From NCBI RefSeq assembly GCF_001761485.1, contig NC_090775.1, forward strand, positions 3,479,001 through 3,543,000: a stretch of DNA of 64,000 nt. The letters are read 5' to 3'. The position numbers and the translations under genes are program-made. The notes beneath the pieces were generated by a model that saw only the letters and a list, made by a program, of their open reading frames with translations, did no database searches and had not been told where the DNA came from. The stretch is from Yarrowia lipolytica (lineage: Eukaryota; Ascomycota; Dipodascomycetes; Dipodascales). Position 1 is the stretch's first letter. Each line of letters starts with the position of its first letter. Of the stretch, positions 41,058-53,532 are shown one piece after another.

Positions 41058-42929
41058 TTAAACCATCACGTTATCGTTAATGTAACCAGCAGCAGCTCGT
41101 TCAGCAGACATCTTCTCGTTAGCATGCTCAGACTCAGAGCCGGTGTCTTCTCTGGAGTCCTTCTCGCCAAACTGCTCCTCTTGATCGTGTTCACTTTCAC
41201 TTCCGCTTCCCTCGGGAACGCCATGAATGGCCATGGGATCGTCCTCATCCATTTGGTCCTCTCCTTCCACTTCGCCATCTCTGGCAGCGCTCTTGAGGTC
41301 AATGGAAGGATACATGAGACTGACAATGACCATGGCTCCCACACAGGCAAAGGGTCCAACCAGCATGTGTCTCATGGTCTCGTTGAAGGCATGGTTAATC
41401 TCGGTTCGGACCAGCGAACCCATGGGGAACTTGGTGGCCTTCTTGATCTTGTTGATGATGAGGTTCAGATCCTTGTGGGGAATGTCGGGGGCATACTTGT
41501 GGATGTATCGAGGGTACAGCTCCCGGTATATGGCGCCACAGATGGCGTCTCCAATAACCTGTCCGATACCTCCGGAAGAAAAGTATAGAGCAGTCACAGC
41601 AGCGACCTTATGTTTGTCAAACATGGCCTGGGCCATGGTAGCAGCAGGAATGTAAATGCAGCCTCGTCCCACACCCTCAAAGCACTGAGCAACAATCATG
41701 ATTGCTAGACCAGACGAAGGCTGTCGGTAGTGGTATGTAAGGCCAATTCCGATGAGATGGAAACAGCATCCAAACACAAGAACTCGCTTAGGTCGACCAC
41801 TCCACCACATGTAAGGAGCAGCAAAGAACATTCCAAAGACGTTAGAGGAGACAACCAGCACACTTGAAACGTTGGTAGCAGCCTTAGGACTCTGACCCTT
41901 GACAACCATAAGCCAGGTGATGAAGTAGGGGACGTAGAGCTTGTTTGCGAGCGACATGAGGAAAACCAGGGCAGCGGAACAGCACATAACTCGACTCTTG
42001 AATAGTCTCCAGGGCATGAAAGGGGCCTTAGGGAAGTATTCCCAGACGGTGAAAAAGACAATTAGGAAGGAACCGATAGTGAGCATGGCAATGTAGGAAT
42101 GAAGCTTCCATCTTTCAGAACCAGCAGCAAGAGTAATGGGGAGGAAGAACAGAATGAGACCTGCACACAGAGTGACGAGTCCGACAACATCAAAACTCTT
42201 GATGAATCGCAAGGGTCCTCCAGGAGAATAGAAGTCACCCAGACCGCCAGCCTTTCGCTCATATCTGATTCGCATGTATGCCATCATGATGACTGTACCG
42301 ATGGAGCAGACAGGTAGAATGATAGCAAATGCTCCATAGCCCCATCTCCAGGTGGTCACTTTGAGGAAGCCCGCCAAGACAGGAGCGGAAATCCAAGGTG
42401 CCCAGATACTTGGGGTCTGGATGAAACTGGACCACAGAACTCGGGTGTCGGTGGTGGAAGTGTCACTAGCGTATAGTTCCATCATGAGATGTCCACTGAC
42501 GATTCCGATTTCCCAGAAGACAGTTCCTGCAAAGTAGCATCCAATGTTAGGAGCAGCAGCATACAGAATGGAGCCCAGAGCGTGGGCGATAATGACAACA
42601 CACCATCCCTCTAGTCGACCTAGATGGTCAGCAATCTTGGCAGCGGCTGGACGGGTGACAACGAAAACAGCTGACTCCACGACAGACTGAGACGACAGAA
42701 GAGCCAAACCACTGAAATGAGAGGTAGCGAAAGGGGCCAGAGAAGGATAGAGATGTTGAGCAATGGTTTTGGATGAGGAATACAGGTAGACGAAGATCCA
42801 TCCAATGATGATCTTCTTCTGGGTCCAGCCTCGTTCCTTGGCATTGGTATTGCACTCCTTCTTGGGATAGTGCTTGACTGGGGCTGTAGACAGAAAGACT
42901 TCGTGGAAGACCTGTTTGCACTTTTCCAT
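41058..42929 (-). CDS. MFS siderophore-iron transporter (ARN/SIT family)
   Basis: This 623-residue protein has the long MFS layout with about 14 hydrophobic segments between residues 40 and 540, cytosolic N terminus and a strongly acidic C-terminal tail (about 560-610, EVEGEDQMDEDD and EKDSREDTGSESEH). Features of the fungal siderophore-iron transporter family include QSVVESAVFVVTRPAAAKIADHLGR after the second segment, the WRWGYGAFAII segment, the PFMPWRLFKSR loop and the late GQVIGDAICGAIYRELYP extracellular region. Such proteins take up ferric siderophores with protons at the plasma membrane or endosomes. A single AGATAA word at 43168 could be a GATA-factor site upstream, weak evidence for iron repression. 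The substrate cannot be told from sequence. Confidence 0.85.
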   Translation of the reverse strand: MEKCKQVFHEVFLSTAPVKHYPKKECNTNAKERGWTQKKIIIGWIFVYLYSSSKTIAQHLYPSLAPFATSHFSGLALLSSQSVVESAVFVVTRPAAAKIADHLGRLEGWCVVIIAHALGSILYAAAPNIGCYFAGTVFWEIGIVSGHLMMELYASDTSTTDTRVLWSSFIQTPSIWAPWISAPVLAGFLKVTTWRWGYGAFAIILPVCSIGTVIMMAYMRIRYERKAGGLGDFYSPGGPLRFIKSFDVVGLVTLCAGLILFFLPITLAAGSERWKLHSYIAMLTIGSFLIVFFTVWEYFPKAPFMPWRLFKSRVMCCSAALVFLMSLANKLYVPYFITWLMVVKGQSPKAATNVSSVLVVSSNVFGMFFAAPYMWWSGRPKRVLVFGCCFHLIGIGLTYHYRQPSSGLAIMIVAQCFEGVGRGCIYIPAATMAQAMFDKHKVAAVTALYFSSGGIGQVIGDAICGAIYRELYPRYIHKYAPDIPHKDLNLIINKIKKATKFPMGSLVRTEINHAFNETMRHMLVGPFACVGAMVIVSLMYPSIDLKSAARDGEVEGEDQMDEDDPMAIHGVPEGSGSESEHDQEEQFGEKDSREDTGSESEHANEKMSAERAAAGYINDNVMV

Positions 42930-45900
42930 TGTGGGAAGAGATGGGTTGATTGATCGATTAGATCAGGAATCACCACATGTTATATATCTGTAGATGGAGA
43001 TGGAGAGTTTGCTTCGAAAAGTCTATAAGAAGCCAAGAAGGATGCCGGAGTCTAACGGAAAGGTTGTTAGCGAGTTTGAAGATAGAGGATTGTCTGTTGG
43101 TATTTCCCAGTGTCTTCTGGGAGTTGATACATTGTTCAATACGAGGATCTCTTCGATCTGGCTGGTAGATAAGAACCGACCATATGTGAAGATCCCCGGT
43201 CGTGGTATCCGAAGCGATCTAGACCAAATTTTTCTACCATTGAAACCAATCTCCTCTATGTCTCAATAGAACCACTAGGTTTGATCAGACATCCGCATCC
43301 TGACGCATCCAGATCGAGTGGGGGTAAATGTTATGCGCTGCGTGGAATCCCCGGGACGCAACGGAGAAAGAGTGGCTAGTTGTTGGGGTTTTAATATGGT
43401 CCTATAGGAAGACTATGTTCTATACGATGCTTTAGTGATATCTCTCACTGTCTCAGCATCTGACGGCAGCCTTATTAGTCATACACACAGTATATGGTGG
43501 TATGTCGGTAGCGTATTACTTGCTGCAAAGTAGTCAAAAGCCTAGCTACAGGCGAGGCTGGTGTAGCCAATTGAACAGTCCAGCTCTCTCGTCTGTCTCG
43601 TAGTATTACAAATTGCATGTGAGTTCGAAATACAAGGTTGCGCAAAAGCAAACAGTGATGTGAGTGTATATCGTGCGGTATAACGTGGGGGTACACGCTT
43701 GTGTATTTCAAATAACACACTACTTGTATGACCACTACCTTCATAGATCTTTGGTTACTTGCTTTCCCTCTACTCGCATTGGACCCAGGTCATGATATCA
43801 CCATCGATCATGCAAGTGATTGGCAGGGTGTCTGAGACACTCTTTGGATCACCACTTGTGTGTAGCTTTCGTACAAGCCATCTATATACAGCGTTATTGG
43901 CTGAATACAAAGCCTCAGTACCACTTACTGGTATCGATTGTATCTAGAGGCATCTGTTTCATTCATTGTGTCCACTGTTATTGTCCTACTTCGAATCCAG
44001 GACCTAGCGAACTATCAATCTAATCTACTGACATACACATTTCTTCTTGTGCTAGTGTACGAGTAGTGTCATGATTACGCTAGTCTAGACCGGAACTGGT
44101 GAGCACATACTGCAGCCAAGAAGAGCCGTGTACGTCTTTGGAGAAACCTTGAAGTCTGTGTAAACGTGGTCAGGCTATAGGGAGGAATAATTGCGATAAA
44201 CAAGTGTCTGAGATGTGGTACTCAGTGTAGCTCGTTGGTTTCTCGTTGATTGTCGTGATACTTTCGTCTGCGGTAGAATCAACACCTTTGCAATTGCTTG
44301 AACAGTCTCACAATCCAAGTCCCCCTTTCTGGAACCCGAATTAACCCCTGCCAAGAACTCCCTGCTTCACATTTAGCTTATAAAGTTGCGATAAAAAAAC
44401 TTGGCGTGCAGATCCCGCCCAATACGTCTTTGTTAGGACGGAAGATGCAGAAGTCCGACGAGGAATGGCCCAGACAAAGAAGAAAAGAGGCCTCCTATTT
44501 AGATGAGAAATCAGGAACTCTTGAGACAGAAAAAAAAAAGCTACATGCATCTCTTCTTTCACGTGACTTGTATTCACCGGAAGGCACGCGGGAAAAAGTA
44601 ACTTTTTGGCATTATACTACAATTGTAGTCTAGACCCCCCTCTCTTTGCTACCTCCCACGTTTTCAGCCACCTTGCTGATCGACAAGAAGGATAAAACAT
44701 ACGGGAGTGCGGACTCCGTTAAATCGTGCCACACTAAGGAGGAGATTCCTTTTTCAGCTACGTTTTATGTCTCGAGATGACCTAACATGAGACCAGAGCA
44801 CAGTATGTACCAGGATGTTAGTAAGTGCCGTACCAACGAGCAAGGCTCTTCTGTAAGACAACCTACAATGCCATCAGATAAGTGCCGTTCATAACAGTCT
44901 GTCCCTTCGCTCTCCGATGATACATTGGGATTATGGAAGAAAATTTGACTCGCTGTCATGCGTCTGTTTTTCGCTCTGCTCTTGGCAACGGCACTGGGAT
45001 GACCCCCACTCGAAACCTTGTTGTTATTGAACTCTATGACCTTGCTGTCAATCTTAGACAGTTAGCAGGTCAATAGGGACGTGGCCGGCGGTTAAGTCAC
45101 GTGATCGGCCTTTCAACTTTCTTCAGTTCTTTTTTTAGCTAACCCTTGATCAATTTTGTCGCAATCAAAGTGGACCGTTCGATCAGGTTAACTATAATGT
45201 CCTTGGGTGAGGCGACAATGAACTCTTCAAGGAGGTGGTTGAAGGTGATGATATACCATCGGATTCTGTTTTATAACAAGTCATAATGACGTCTCTGGAA
45301 CATTGTGTCTTCGATGTCGGATCTAAGATGAGTGCATAAAAGCTTAGCGGGTACGGCCTGTATAACTGCTACTTGTAGGATCATGTACTCGTATATGTAC
45401 ATGGAGGCGCTGTATTTCATCTGTCTTTCAGCGAGATTAAAGCAATCCAGCCCTTGTACACTGAGACCACTTCGGATATCACCGGTGACCGTCTTCAATA
45501 AATCATTCATGTTTGAGTTCTGACGGAACGGAACACCGCTTCCGAAAGGATTATAGAAAACGATAGCCAGGGTCACTATTGAAAGACATTGTAGCCATTA
45601 AATTCATTCTATACGGGGGCTTATTCATGTCTTATTCATTGTTTTCAGTCTCTATCACGATTACCAGCTCCATGCATGCCTAGTTTTGGCACACATCACA
45701 CTGTACCATGACACCCAAATGAGTAAAGTCAAGACAATTCGTTCTCAAAGATCTATGTTTCCATCTGTCTACAACCGTATACCTCCCCTGCCCTTGCAGG
45801 TCTCGCTAATATGACCTTCGTTGGGGTACCTTGTAACATTGATGAGTGAGACATGACTGCCTCTCGTGTTGTAAAGTTAGAGGACAAGCTGCGGGATAGG

Positions 45901-47363
45901 CTCCGGAATACAATTTAGAGGGAAACTTATTAGAAGCTTGTAGATTTAGTGCAACTTTCCTCAATCTGGTGGGTCCTTCTGAAACACTGATTAGAGTGAT
46001 TTCGATCAAATCCATCAAATTGCAACACGTGTAGGCAGATATCGCATGTTTCCGATAGCTTTCAGTTGTTCCCACATGGGGACATGAATTTGGCTTCATA
46101 AAGTTATTGAAAAAAGTGCTCGTGTGATCTCTAGAATTCAAAGCGGCTTTTGATTTCAAGCGATCCACTATTTTATCTTATCGGCTAAAGCTAAGTAGAA
46201 TTCCAAGTAAGCTCTCAACAATACTTCCTAGTCTCCAGAAATCATCAACCACGGTTTAAGCCTACTCGGTGTGGTTGCTGGTTCCATCTGGACTACTACA
46301 GTATGTACATACAGTTGTGATTCTGGGTGTTCCGTGTCCCGAAAAAGGAAGGCCCAACTAATTGTGTTCGTTTCTCAGATATGTTCGAATATGTGAAGGC
46401 AGTCTTAGTGCCATGGATCTTGAGAAGCTAACTTTTGATTCGAACATTTCTTTCCGGTCTTTTTCATGCTAATCTCTTGTATTCGGGGAGCATTCTTGCT
46501 CTGAAGGTCTGAGCTTGGGGTCAGCTGCAAATCCTGAACACTAACGAGAGCCAGAATGAAGACACTTTCCCCTTAGACGAATGGACAGAAATGACGTACG
46601 TTATGAGACTGCATTGAACGGCTCGCAGCATTGATATGGCGTCGTATTGCAGGGATTGGGTACATCAGTCAGTCTGAGTCATGCATTCCTATACCAACTT
46701 GCAGCACCTACGGAAAGAATGAGGAGAGAGACGAAATTTGTGTGTCTAACGAACTGTACTCAAAAGATTTTTTCTTGTTTCAATTGTAATTTAACCCTTA
46801 GGTTTCTCTACCAATAGTCAACTCGAATCTTTCGGTATTTGCTTGGTTGCTATGCTGAAGAGTTTCTCCTTGTCGAGGTCTTCTGTGGGGAACTGATCTG
46901 ATATTTGACTTCTTCTTTGTGAAAAACCAGTCAAAAATATACTCGTTGATCTGTTCACGTGGCCATTGGTTCGTTTTTGCTCGACTTCTGGTCAAAAGCT
47001 CTCTTCACACATACTCCTCCAGATTAGCTCACATATTGAACATCCCTCAAAAACTTACAAAATGAGACAAAGATATGTGACCGTGACAAGCGAATGTTGC
47101 ACGAAAACGTCAGTTAACGAGACTCCAGAGAATTTGGGCTTCTGTAAAGTTGTACAATTTCTGATCGCTACTGCTATGCGTACTTGTATCGTACTTGTAT
47201 AGGGTCACGCACTTCTGACTAAGCAGCCTAGCCGTATGGGTACAATAGGAATCATACAAACTTGGTTGTTGTCGACTGGATACTAGGGTCCTCGTTCTCA
47301 TTAAATAAAATGCGTGCATTAATATATACAGTTAGTGTCGGAGATTTGTTCTTGTGTCGCAAC
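42930..47363. other. Intergenic, 4.4 kb, no gene recognised
   Basis: This lies between the transporter start and the stop of the orphan gene at 47.4 kb. CAGTATGTAC words lie at 44801 and 46299, and CACGTG near 44561 and 45098. Several frames of 90-120 codons (for example 44298-44633, minus 45271-45576, minus 45806-46168) show no domain or relic I can identify. No RNA gene is seen; a TTCGAATCC word near 43990 lacks a T-stem. Confidence 0.5.
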
Positions 47364-48407
47364 TTATGACGACTTGAACGGTCGAATGACCTTCATCATC
47401 ATCCGGTTGAAGCCGTTTTTCTTGTCCACCTTCTTGCTGTTTTTCTTCTGTACCTTGTGGCTCTCTACGTTCTCCACACAGGCGGTATTTGTGGCTGTCT
47501 CAAACCGTTCCAATTCAGAGTCGAGCTCCTCGATATCGATATTGACCTGAGGCCGCTTGATCAGCTTGCTGCTTCGATGCTTGACTTTCTTGTTGATCTT
47601 GTTTGGCAGCTTAACCAGCTCACTAGGGAACCGAACAAGATCCTCGGTAAAGGTAGAAGCATGAACCAAGGGCTTGATTTCAGGACGCGGCTTGATAGGA
47701 CCCAAGTTGACGGACTGCTGATCGTCCACAAGAGAGCCCTGAGCCACCCGATTAAGGGGGTTAATACCCTCGAGAGGAGAAGAGTTGTCAAACTCAACAT
47801 CGAATACAGGCTCGTGGAAACAGGGGTAGTCACGTGCCGAGTCCATCGAGTCACGAGAAACAAAGCTGGGGCACCGCAGATCCCCCCTTACGGGCATGGG
47901 GTATTGATGGGGATGGTATTGCTGATGTGTGGTGGGGGTCAAGGACAACATGCTCTCCCGGTCCTCATCTATGGTGCTCACATGATGGTGACCCAGGGGC
48001 ACCTCCAGGTGGTCATGGGATTTGATGCGTGACAGCGAGGTATCACGTGACGAGCTGTCAGGCACCAGCGCCGGGATCTCCAGGTCCAGCTCTGGCCATG
48101 GTTGGGCATTGATGCTGGACATCTGGGGTGACACTGGTGCGCTTTGTGTGATCTTGGGCACCGCACTTGTATTCCCATTATGGATCTTATTGCATGATGC
48201 GGCAATTAAGGTTCGGGGTCTCGCACAGGTCGTATGTATCGTATTAGCTTCACTCTGGGTCGGTTTGATGGAGGTGTGGAAGTACTCAGGGTCGGTTTCT
48301 GGCGTTTCTGGGTACGTTCCTTGCTTGTTGTTGAAGGATAGCGATCTGCTGATTCGCGACAGGTCGAAAGATTTCATTTTTCGTGTGTTTTGGATGGTGT
48401 GTGTCAT
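47364..48407 (-). CDS. Orphan protein with basic C terminus
   Basis: I do not recognise this 347-residue protein. The first ATG of the frame is 48407 (MTHTIQNTRKMKSF); a second at 48377 (MKSFDLSRISRSLSF) is also possible and starts a more protein-like, Ser/Arg-rich sequence. The middle is rich in Ser, Pro, His and Asp with no predicted domain (EVPLGHHHVSTIDEDRESML). The best candidate conserved part is C-terminal: DLVRFPSELVKLPNKINKKVKHRSSKL (quoted here only by key residues, Pro and Lys rich), then IDIEELDSELERFE and a final basic FNRMMMKVIRPFKSS. The tail could be a membrane- or nucleic-acid-binding amphipathic helix; this is speculation. Single exon. Confidence 0.55.
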   Translation of the reverse strand: MTHTIQNTRKMKSFDLSRISRSLSFNNKQGTYPETPETDPEYFHTSIKPTQSEANTIHTTCARPRTLIAASCNKIHNGNTSAVPKITQSAPVSPQMSSINAQPWPELDLEIPALVPDSSSRDTSLSRIKSHDHLEVPLGHHHVSTIDEDRESMLSLTPTTHQQYHPHQYPMPVRGDLRCPSFVSRDSMDSARDYPCFHEPVFDVEFDNSSPLEGINPLNRVAQGSLVDDQQSVNLGPIKPRPEIKPLVHASTFTEDLVRFPSELVKLPNKINKKVKHRSSKLIKRPQVNIDIEELDSELERFETATNTACVENVESHKVQKKNSKKVDKKNGFNRMMMKVIRPFKSS

Positions 48408-49886
48408 GAAAGGAAGAGTGCAAAAAAGATGATGCTGTAAAAAAATTGATGCAAGTGAGATGAAGAAGGGTTCAAAAAGGAAATAAAACGTGACCAGACG
48501 TAGGGGAAATGAGATGCAAATGTCGCCTGGAAATTTCCATGTCACCGCAACAGGTGTGTGTGTCTTTTTAGCGGGGAGTCTGGGTGTTGTAGGAGGGGTA
48601 AAGTATCATACACAGTCGTGTACACAGTCCAGGGGCGAAAGTTAAGAGAGGCGGACTATTCGTACAAGTAGTCGTCGATGTGAAGTGGCGATGGAGCAGG
48701 TTGTGTTTGTCAACTGTTTGTATTAGTTGTCTGCACCGATTCCGTGTCAAAGCAGGTTGTTATAAGACGCGACAGAAAATCCCCAGTACTTCCAGTGAGT
48801 TCCGGCCTCGGTTCGGGGTTAACGGAGATAGCAGGTTGTTGGAGTTGTGGGCGCTATGGAACGAATCCGAGATTTTGGGCTTGTTCGGCGGGTTGTGCAG
48901 GTGTCTTCGTTGCACTTGTGAAGGTGAGGAGAAAGAAAAAGGGCGGGACAAGGTGGTTGTATATCTTGCTTGGAAATGCCCTGACCAGTGGAGCTGACAA
49001 TTTAATGACACATTCTAAAACCCTATTCGTTTTTAGCCGTGGTCCATGCACCGTTGTGCAGCTCATGCATATGTGTTGTACGGGTGCAAGGCGGAATAGT
49101 GTTTATCGGCTTAGTCAAAGACCCACCAGCCGATCCGATGATGTTCTTGGCTGCTATGAAGGGAGAGCAAGGGACAGAAAAAGAACGAGAGAGAGAGGGC
49201 GAGAGAAAGAGAGATGCGTGAGGTACCGAATGCCAAGCCCGAGAGCCGAGCTGAGATATTAATGAAAGACTGCACATGTGGCGTGTGAGTTAGCTGTACA
49301 AGTATCGTGTGTACCGATACACTTGTGCCTGGCCCGAAGTAACTACCAGTAGCTACAAGACTCATACAAGCAAGATACAGTACATACTGTACGTACAAAT
49401 ATCGCTATGTGCTCATATATTGGCATGTTCAACATACGGGTGTGCGAGGTCGCCGGGTTCGATTACACAAGATACAATAGGGTTCCTACTGAGCAGGTTC
49501 AGTCCAAAGGCCGCCTTTTCCCTTCTTTCCCCCTCCTTTTTTGATTCTAGGGAACGGTGCCGCCATGGCTGTCAGATAGCAGTGAGGCAAGGAGACAGAT
49601 GGGCTGACAGAGTTAAGTTGCATGTGCCGATAGCTACCGAAAGTCTGGCTGATGCGCCAGCAGCAAAGTCTATCGGTGCGGATAAACTGCGGATGTGACA
49701 ATCGGTGATTCGTAATCCGAATGTGGGTCTCACTAAATAGGGTGCTGTTCGCCCAGAGGGCATCGGGGGCAGTAGTCCGAATGTGCCGATGTATTTGATA
49801 CAAGTAATCGTATCTGCAATGAGCATGTGACAGTAAATTGACAGTAATTTTGCTGCGTAGGATCGGCTTGGCAGAGCAAATTACGT

Positions 49887-49921
49887 AGACAGACAGACAG
49901 ACAAACAGACAGACAAACAAG
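49887..49921. repeat. AGAC tetranucleotide microsatellite
   Basis: About eight units of AGAC with two C-to-A changes (ACAA units) in a non-coding region. Confidence 0.9.
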
Positions 49922-52900
49922 CATTATATTTGTATTGATCTCCAAGCATCAGAGGATAAACAAAAGTTTGTTACAACAGCAGAGTATCGTAGCTACTGGG
50001 ACTTGTAGCCTAGTGATGGAAGCAGGTGGCGGTCTTTCGAGGCAAGATTTGTCATGGTGCGTGGGCGTGATTGTGGGCATTGCCAAACTACATCCGACCA
50101 TTACCAGAAAACCAGCCTGATGACTTCTTTCTTCAGACTTCCTTGACTTCACATCACTGTCTACAAATACGATAATACGATAGCTACTGTACCATCAAAA
50201 CAGACCACCCTTGTTGCCAGCATCAAACCCCACACTACTCTTCTTGGCGCGGCCTGTCGAAGTGACCAGAACAAGGCCCGGAGCGCGGTGTCGGAGCTGT
50301 GAGAGCGGAACTCGGATCCCGGATCCCAACTTTCACGCGATAGAGCGACCCAAACGAACACCCCGAGCACGGCAATAATTTGTGACGCGGGTGCGATGCA
50401 TGCTCCAGGCACGGAACGGATACCAGAATTTTTTATAGAGCCGAAGGTGCAGGTAATAATTAGACCTCTAGCCGACGATAATACAGGCTAACGGTGGGGG
50501 AGGAGTAGGGATGATATTATGGCTGTACCAAGACGTGTGCAGGCGCTACAGTAGTATCATATATTGTCGTGGATACTGGTAGGGGTATTGTGCCGCCATT
50601 GTACCATTCTTCATACGGTACATACATAGGAGCCTCCAGTACAATACATCCCAGGACCAAAATCTGTGATGAGTACAACCATTCTTAAGCAAGTGATATG
50701 TCGAAATTGAATCAGACAGTATCTGAATCACCTACAGTACCTTGCACGATAGCTCCCTCCGTGTACTTGTACCTGAATTAGCTTGGATCTATATTAGTGT
50801 GAGGCTAACATCTCCAGGATCGAGTGGAGAAGTAGCCAAGTTGTAATACAGAGGGCCCTACGAAACGCCTAGTGGATCGGGGAGATTTTTTTTTGACCTG
50901 GACGATGCTGGTGTAAAGGAGAGCACAAATTTTCTCAAAAACAGTCCATTCGCCCGCTTGAAGTCCATCATGGCAAGTACTGGAACACGAAAATGCTCAA
51001 TTGATTACAATACAGTCGACTAATAGCGATGTGACATACCAGTCACGGGGGCCTTCACTAACGTACCTGTCACTGTTGCATTGAAGCAGCCACCGAACGG
51101 CACCAGCAACAACTCAATTGGTATCTACATTGTAGTCACCAGGCTCCATGGTCCATTTTTCGTTGCTTTCACCACACCTTAATCAGTGGCGTTGGTATTG
51201 GAAAAGATGTGCACGGTGGAGATGTAAGGATTGTCACGATAAAGTGATACTCTAATTATACTGTACTTGTATATGGGTGAGAGGGTCCAGTTGGAATTGC
51301 GAACAGTGGTTCAAAAGAGGCTGAAGTGGGAACAGGAGAATGCCGCGACCGAGAGAATTCGATTGAATGAGATATCTCTTACAAAAGTAGTGTTCCCCGT
51401 ACCTCATTTGTATTGACCATCACCTTCCATTTCTCGCTCTCCCCTGACCTTATCATTAGCCTTCCTCTAAAAGTGGGTGCCAGTATGTACTCGTCCGTGC
51501 CTACTATAGCAATAAGGTGTTACTATATTACGGTAAAGCCCTCATTTCTATTAACATGACATTCATTTGGCGTTGTGGCGACGTTGGGGCGACGAAGTAG
51601 GCAGGACTTTCGTCTACCATTACCAATCAATGTCTGCACATGTATATTTCCAAATACAATGCCTTTACAAGCAGGGTCTCGTGCCGAATCTCATTGTTGG
51701 CTTCCATGAAAATATCGGAACTAATACTTGTACTCGTACCAGCTGCACTCCCTACTCGTAGTCATCGCGTACAACTGCCCAAACGGCTCCACGTGACTGT
51801 CCCAAACAGGAACAACGACTCCAACTCTAAGCAGCGTGCACCAGCAGACAGACAGAGTTTTGCCACTCGGAGCAAGTCGGAATGGAGAATGGTGGAGAGG
51901 TGTTTGGGGCGTGAAAAGCGACCGAATCGAGCTCGGAATCAGTGAAAAGCGTCTCCAACCACCAGATTTCATCCCCAAACAACCACCAGCCTTCCTTCAC
52001 GTCCATTACAATACATACTCACTCATTGGCTCCAGCCACAGGTTCTGCAAGGCCCACATGGCAACTTTATTTGAAAGCAAACAGAGTGCATTGGAAAAAA
52101 AGGTGGCGCAACTTTTTTCAACCGGTGTGGCTAATACACATGGTGCACTTCAAACAGAGTTGCGAATTGTGGCTGTTACCTACAGTAGTTCTGGGGTAAC
52201 TGGAGAATGAGCAATATCATGATCATGAACCTCATCGGGGGCATGCGATCGATCTGATAATCTGACAGAGCCAATCACATGACCTGATCGTCTTCAGAAA
52301 TTGTATTTTCTGCTGACATTTTATAAGCTACAGATACCGGCTCCAATACAACTACAGTTCTCTTCTACGATAGTTGCCAGCGAAATGGGACAATAGTGGT
52401 TTGAACTTTGGAAAATGACGGAAACATATCTGTCATTTCCAATGACTAATTACATCTCCATTCGAGTCTAGAATATCTGATCTTTCACCTCACATGTCTG
52501 AAACATTGCTACTTGCTGGTATAGTCCATAGTTGCGCTCTCATTCTCCAGACCACCAAATAGACGTCTTGTGAGTAGGGACTGCAGACCCACAAAAAAGA
52601 TCCAGACAAACTCTGTCGTCTGTAATTACTCCTACTTGTACAGTTCTGTAACAAGCGCACCTTTTCACTTTGCTGGTCTTCCCTTGTCTCTTTCTTGATC
52701 CAAATCACCTCGTTATAATTACAGTATGTACAGGCTTTGGAATAGGAGGAGACTCAACTCAGAGCTCGACGCGCGTTCAAAAGCCCAGTTCCTCCTTAAA
52801 CTGGTTCGGCACCAATCACGTACCGAATAACTGCCATTGCCGCCGCGGCGCGCGTATACTGGTCATTAGACCGAGAAATGCTTCGGAACTAACCACTACC

Positions 52901-53472
52901 ATATAGACTTCTGTTTTGCATCATGTACCTTTGCTCCGAAGGGTCCCTACGATACTAGCCACTTCCGCCACAAACCGTATATGGACGTCGGTAGAACGGA
53001 GGAGGCTATAATAACGGTTGAAAACGGACTGGATTATGTCAAGTCCTTTTTAAGCTTCCACAATTGTCCCTAAGTGCACAAAGTTACACTTTTCTCCCAG
53101 ATATTTCTCCCATCCGCCTCCACCCCGGATACACTAGCCACATAACTTAGCCACAATAACCGCGTTGCTGTCAAACTCTAAAACTAAGCATGCACGAAAA
53201 TGTGGCTGGAGCAAAGGGGTCTAGACCGCGTATTGCTGGGCTGGGAACAGGTCGCGAGGGGCTGCTAATTGACCCAATTGAAACGCGCGAAAACAATTGT
53301 TTTCTGACCGACCTCTCACCGCTCCCTCGCTCCACTAGCTCTGTTTTGCCACTAAATCTGCAAGTCATCCGCTCGCCACCGACCTGGCCGGAGTTTGCCC
53401 GCTAGACTCAAACAAAGTTAAGGTTTCAATCTCTCCGGAAAGACCGGCTCAGTCATAACCATTCAAGCTCTT

Positions 53473-53478
53473 TATATA
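53473..53478 (+). promoter_or_regulatory. TATA box of the PPR gene
   Basis: TATATA in CTTTATATACAAA, about 60 bp upstream of the exon 1 end. It places transcription start close to the short first exon proposed for this gene. Confidence 0.5.
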
Positions 53479-53532
53479 CAAACCAGCTGGCCAGGAGATA
53501 GGAGGATCATCTTCGATGTTGATTTGATAAAA

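Larger units (their letters stand above)
48408..53532. other. Intergenic, 5.1 kb, no gene recognised
   Basis: This is the divergent gap between an orphan gene and the PPR gene. It contains a purine-rich AG/GA tract (49160-49214), an AGAC tetranucleotide run, CAGTATGTAC words at 49380 (inverted), 51481 and 52722, and many ACTTGTAC words. Frames at 48744-49262 and 51836-52210 lack domains. A CGGGTTCGATTA word at 49454 resembles a tRNA B box but has no matching stems. Confidence 0.5.

Noticed and set aside
45271-46168. Two minus-strand frames of about 100-120 codons
   Set aside because: The longer starts at GTG; neither matches a family or a relic I can name.
48744-49262. 172-codon frame downstream of 48.7 kb
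   Set aside because: Ends in a purine tract translated as Arg/Glu repeats; no recognisable protein.
49454-49466. tRNA B-box-like GGGTTCGATTA
   Set aside because: No T-stem, A box or acceptor stem pairs around it; same for TTCGAATCC near 43990 and 30050.
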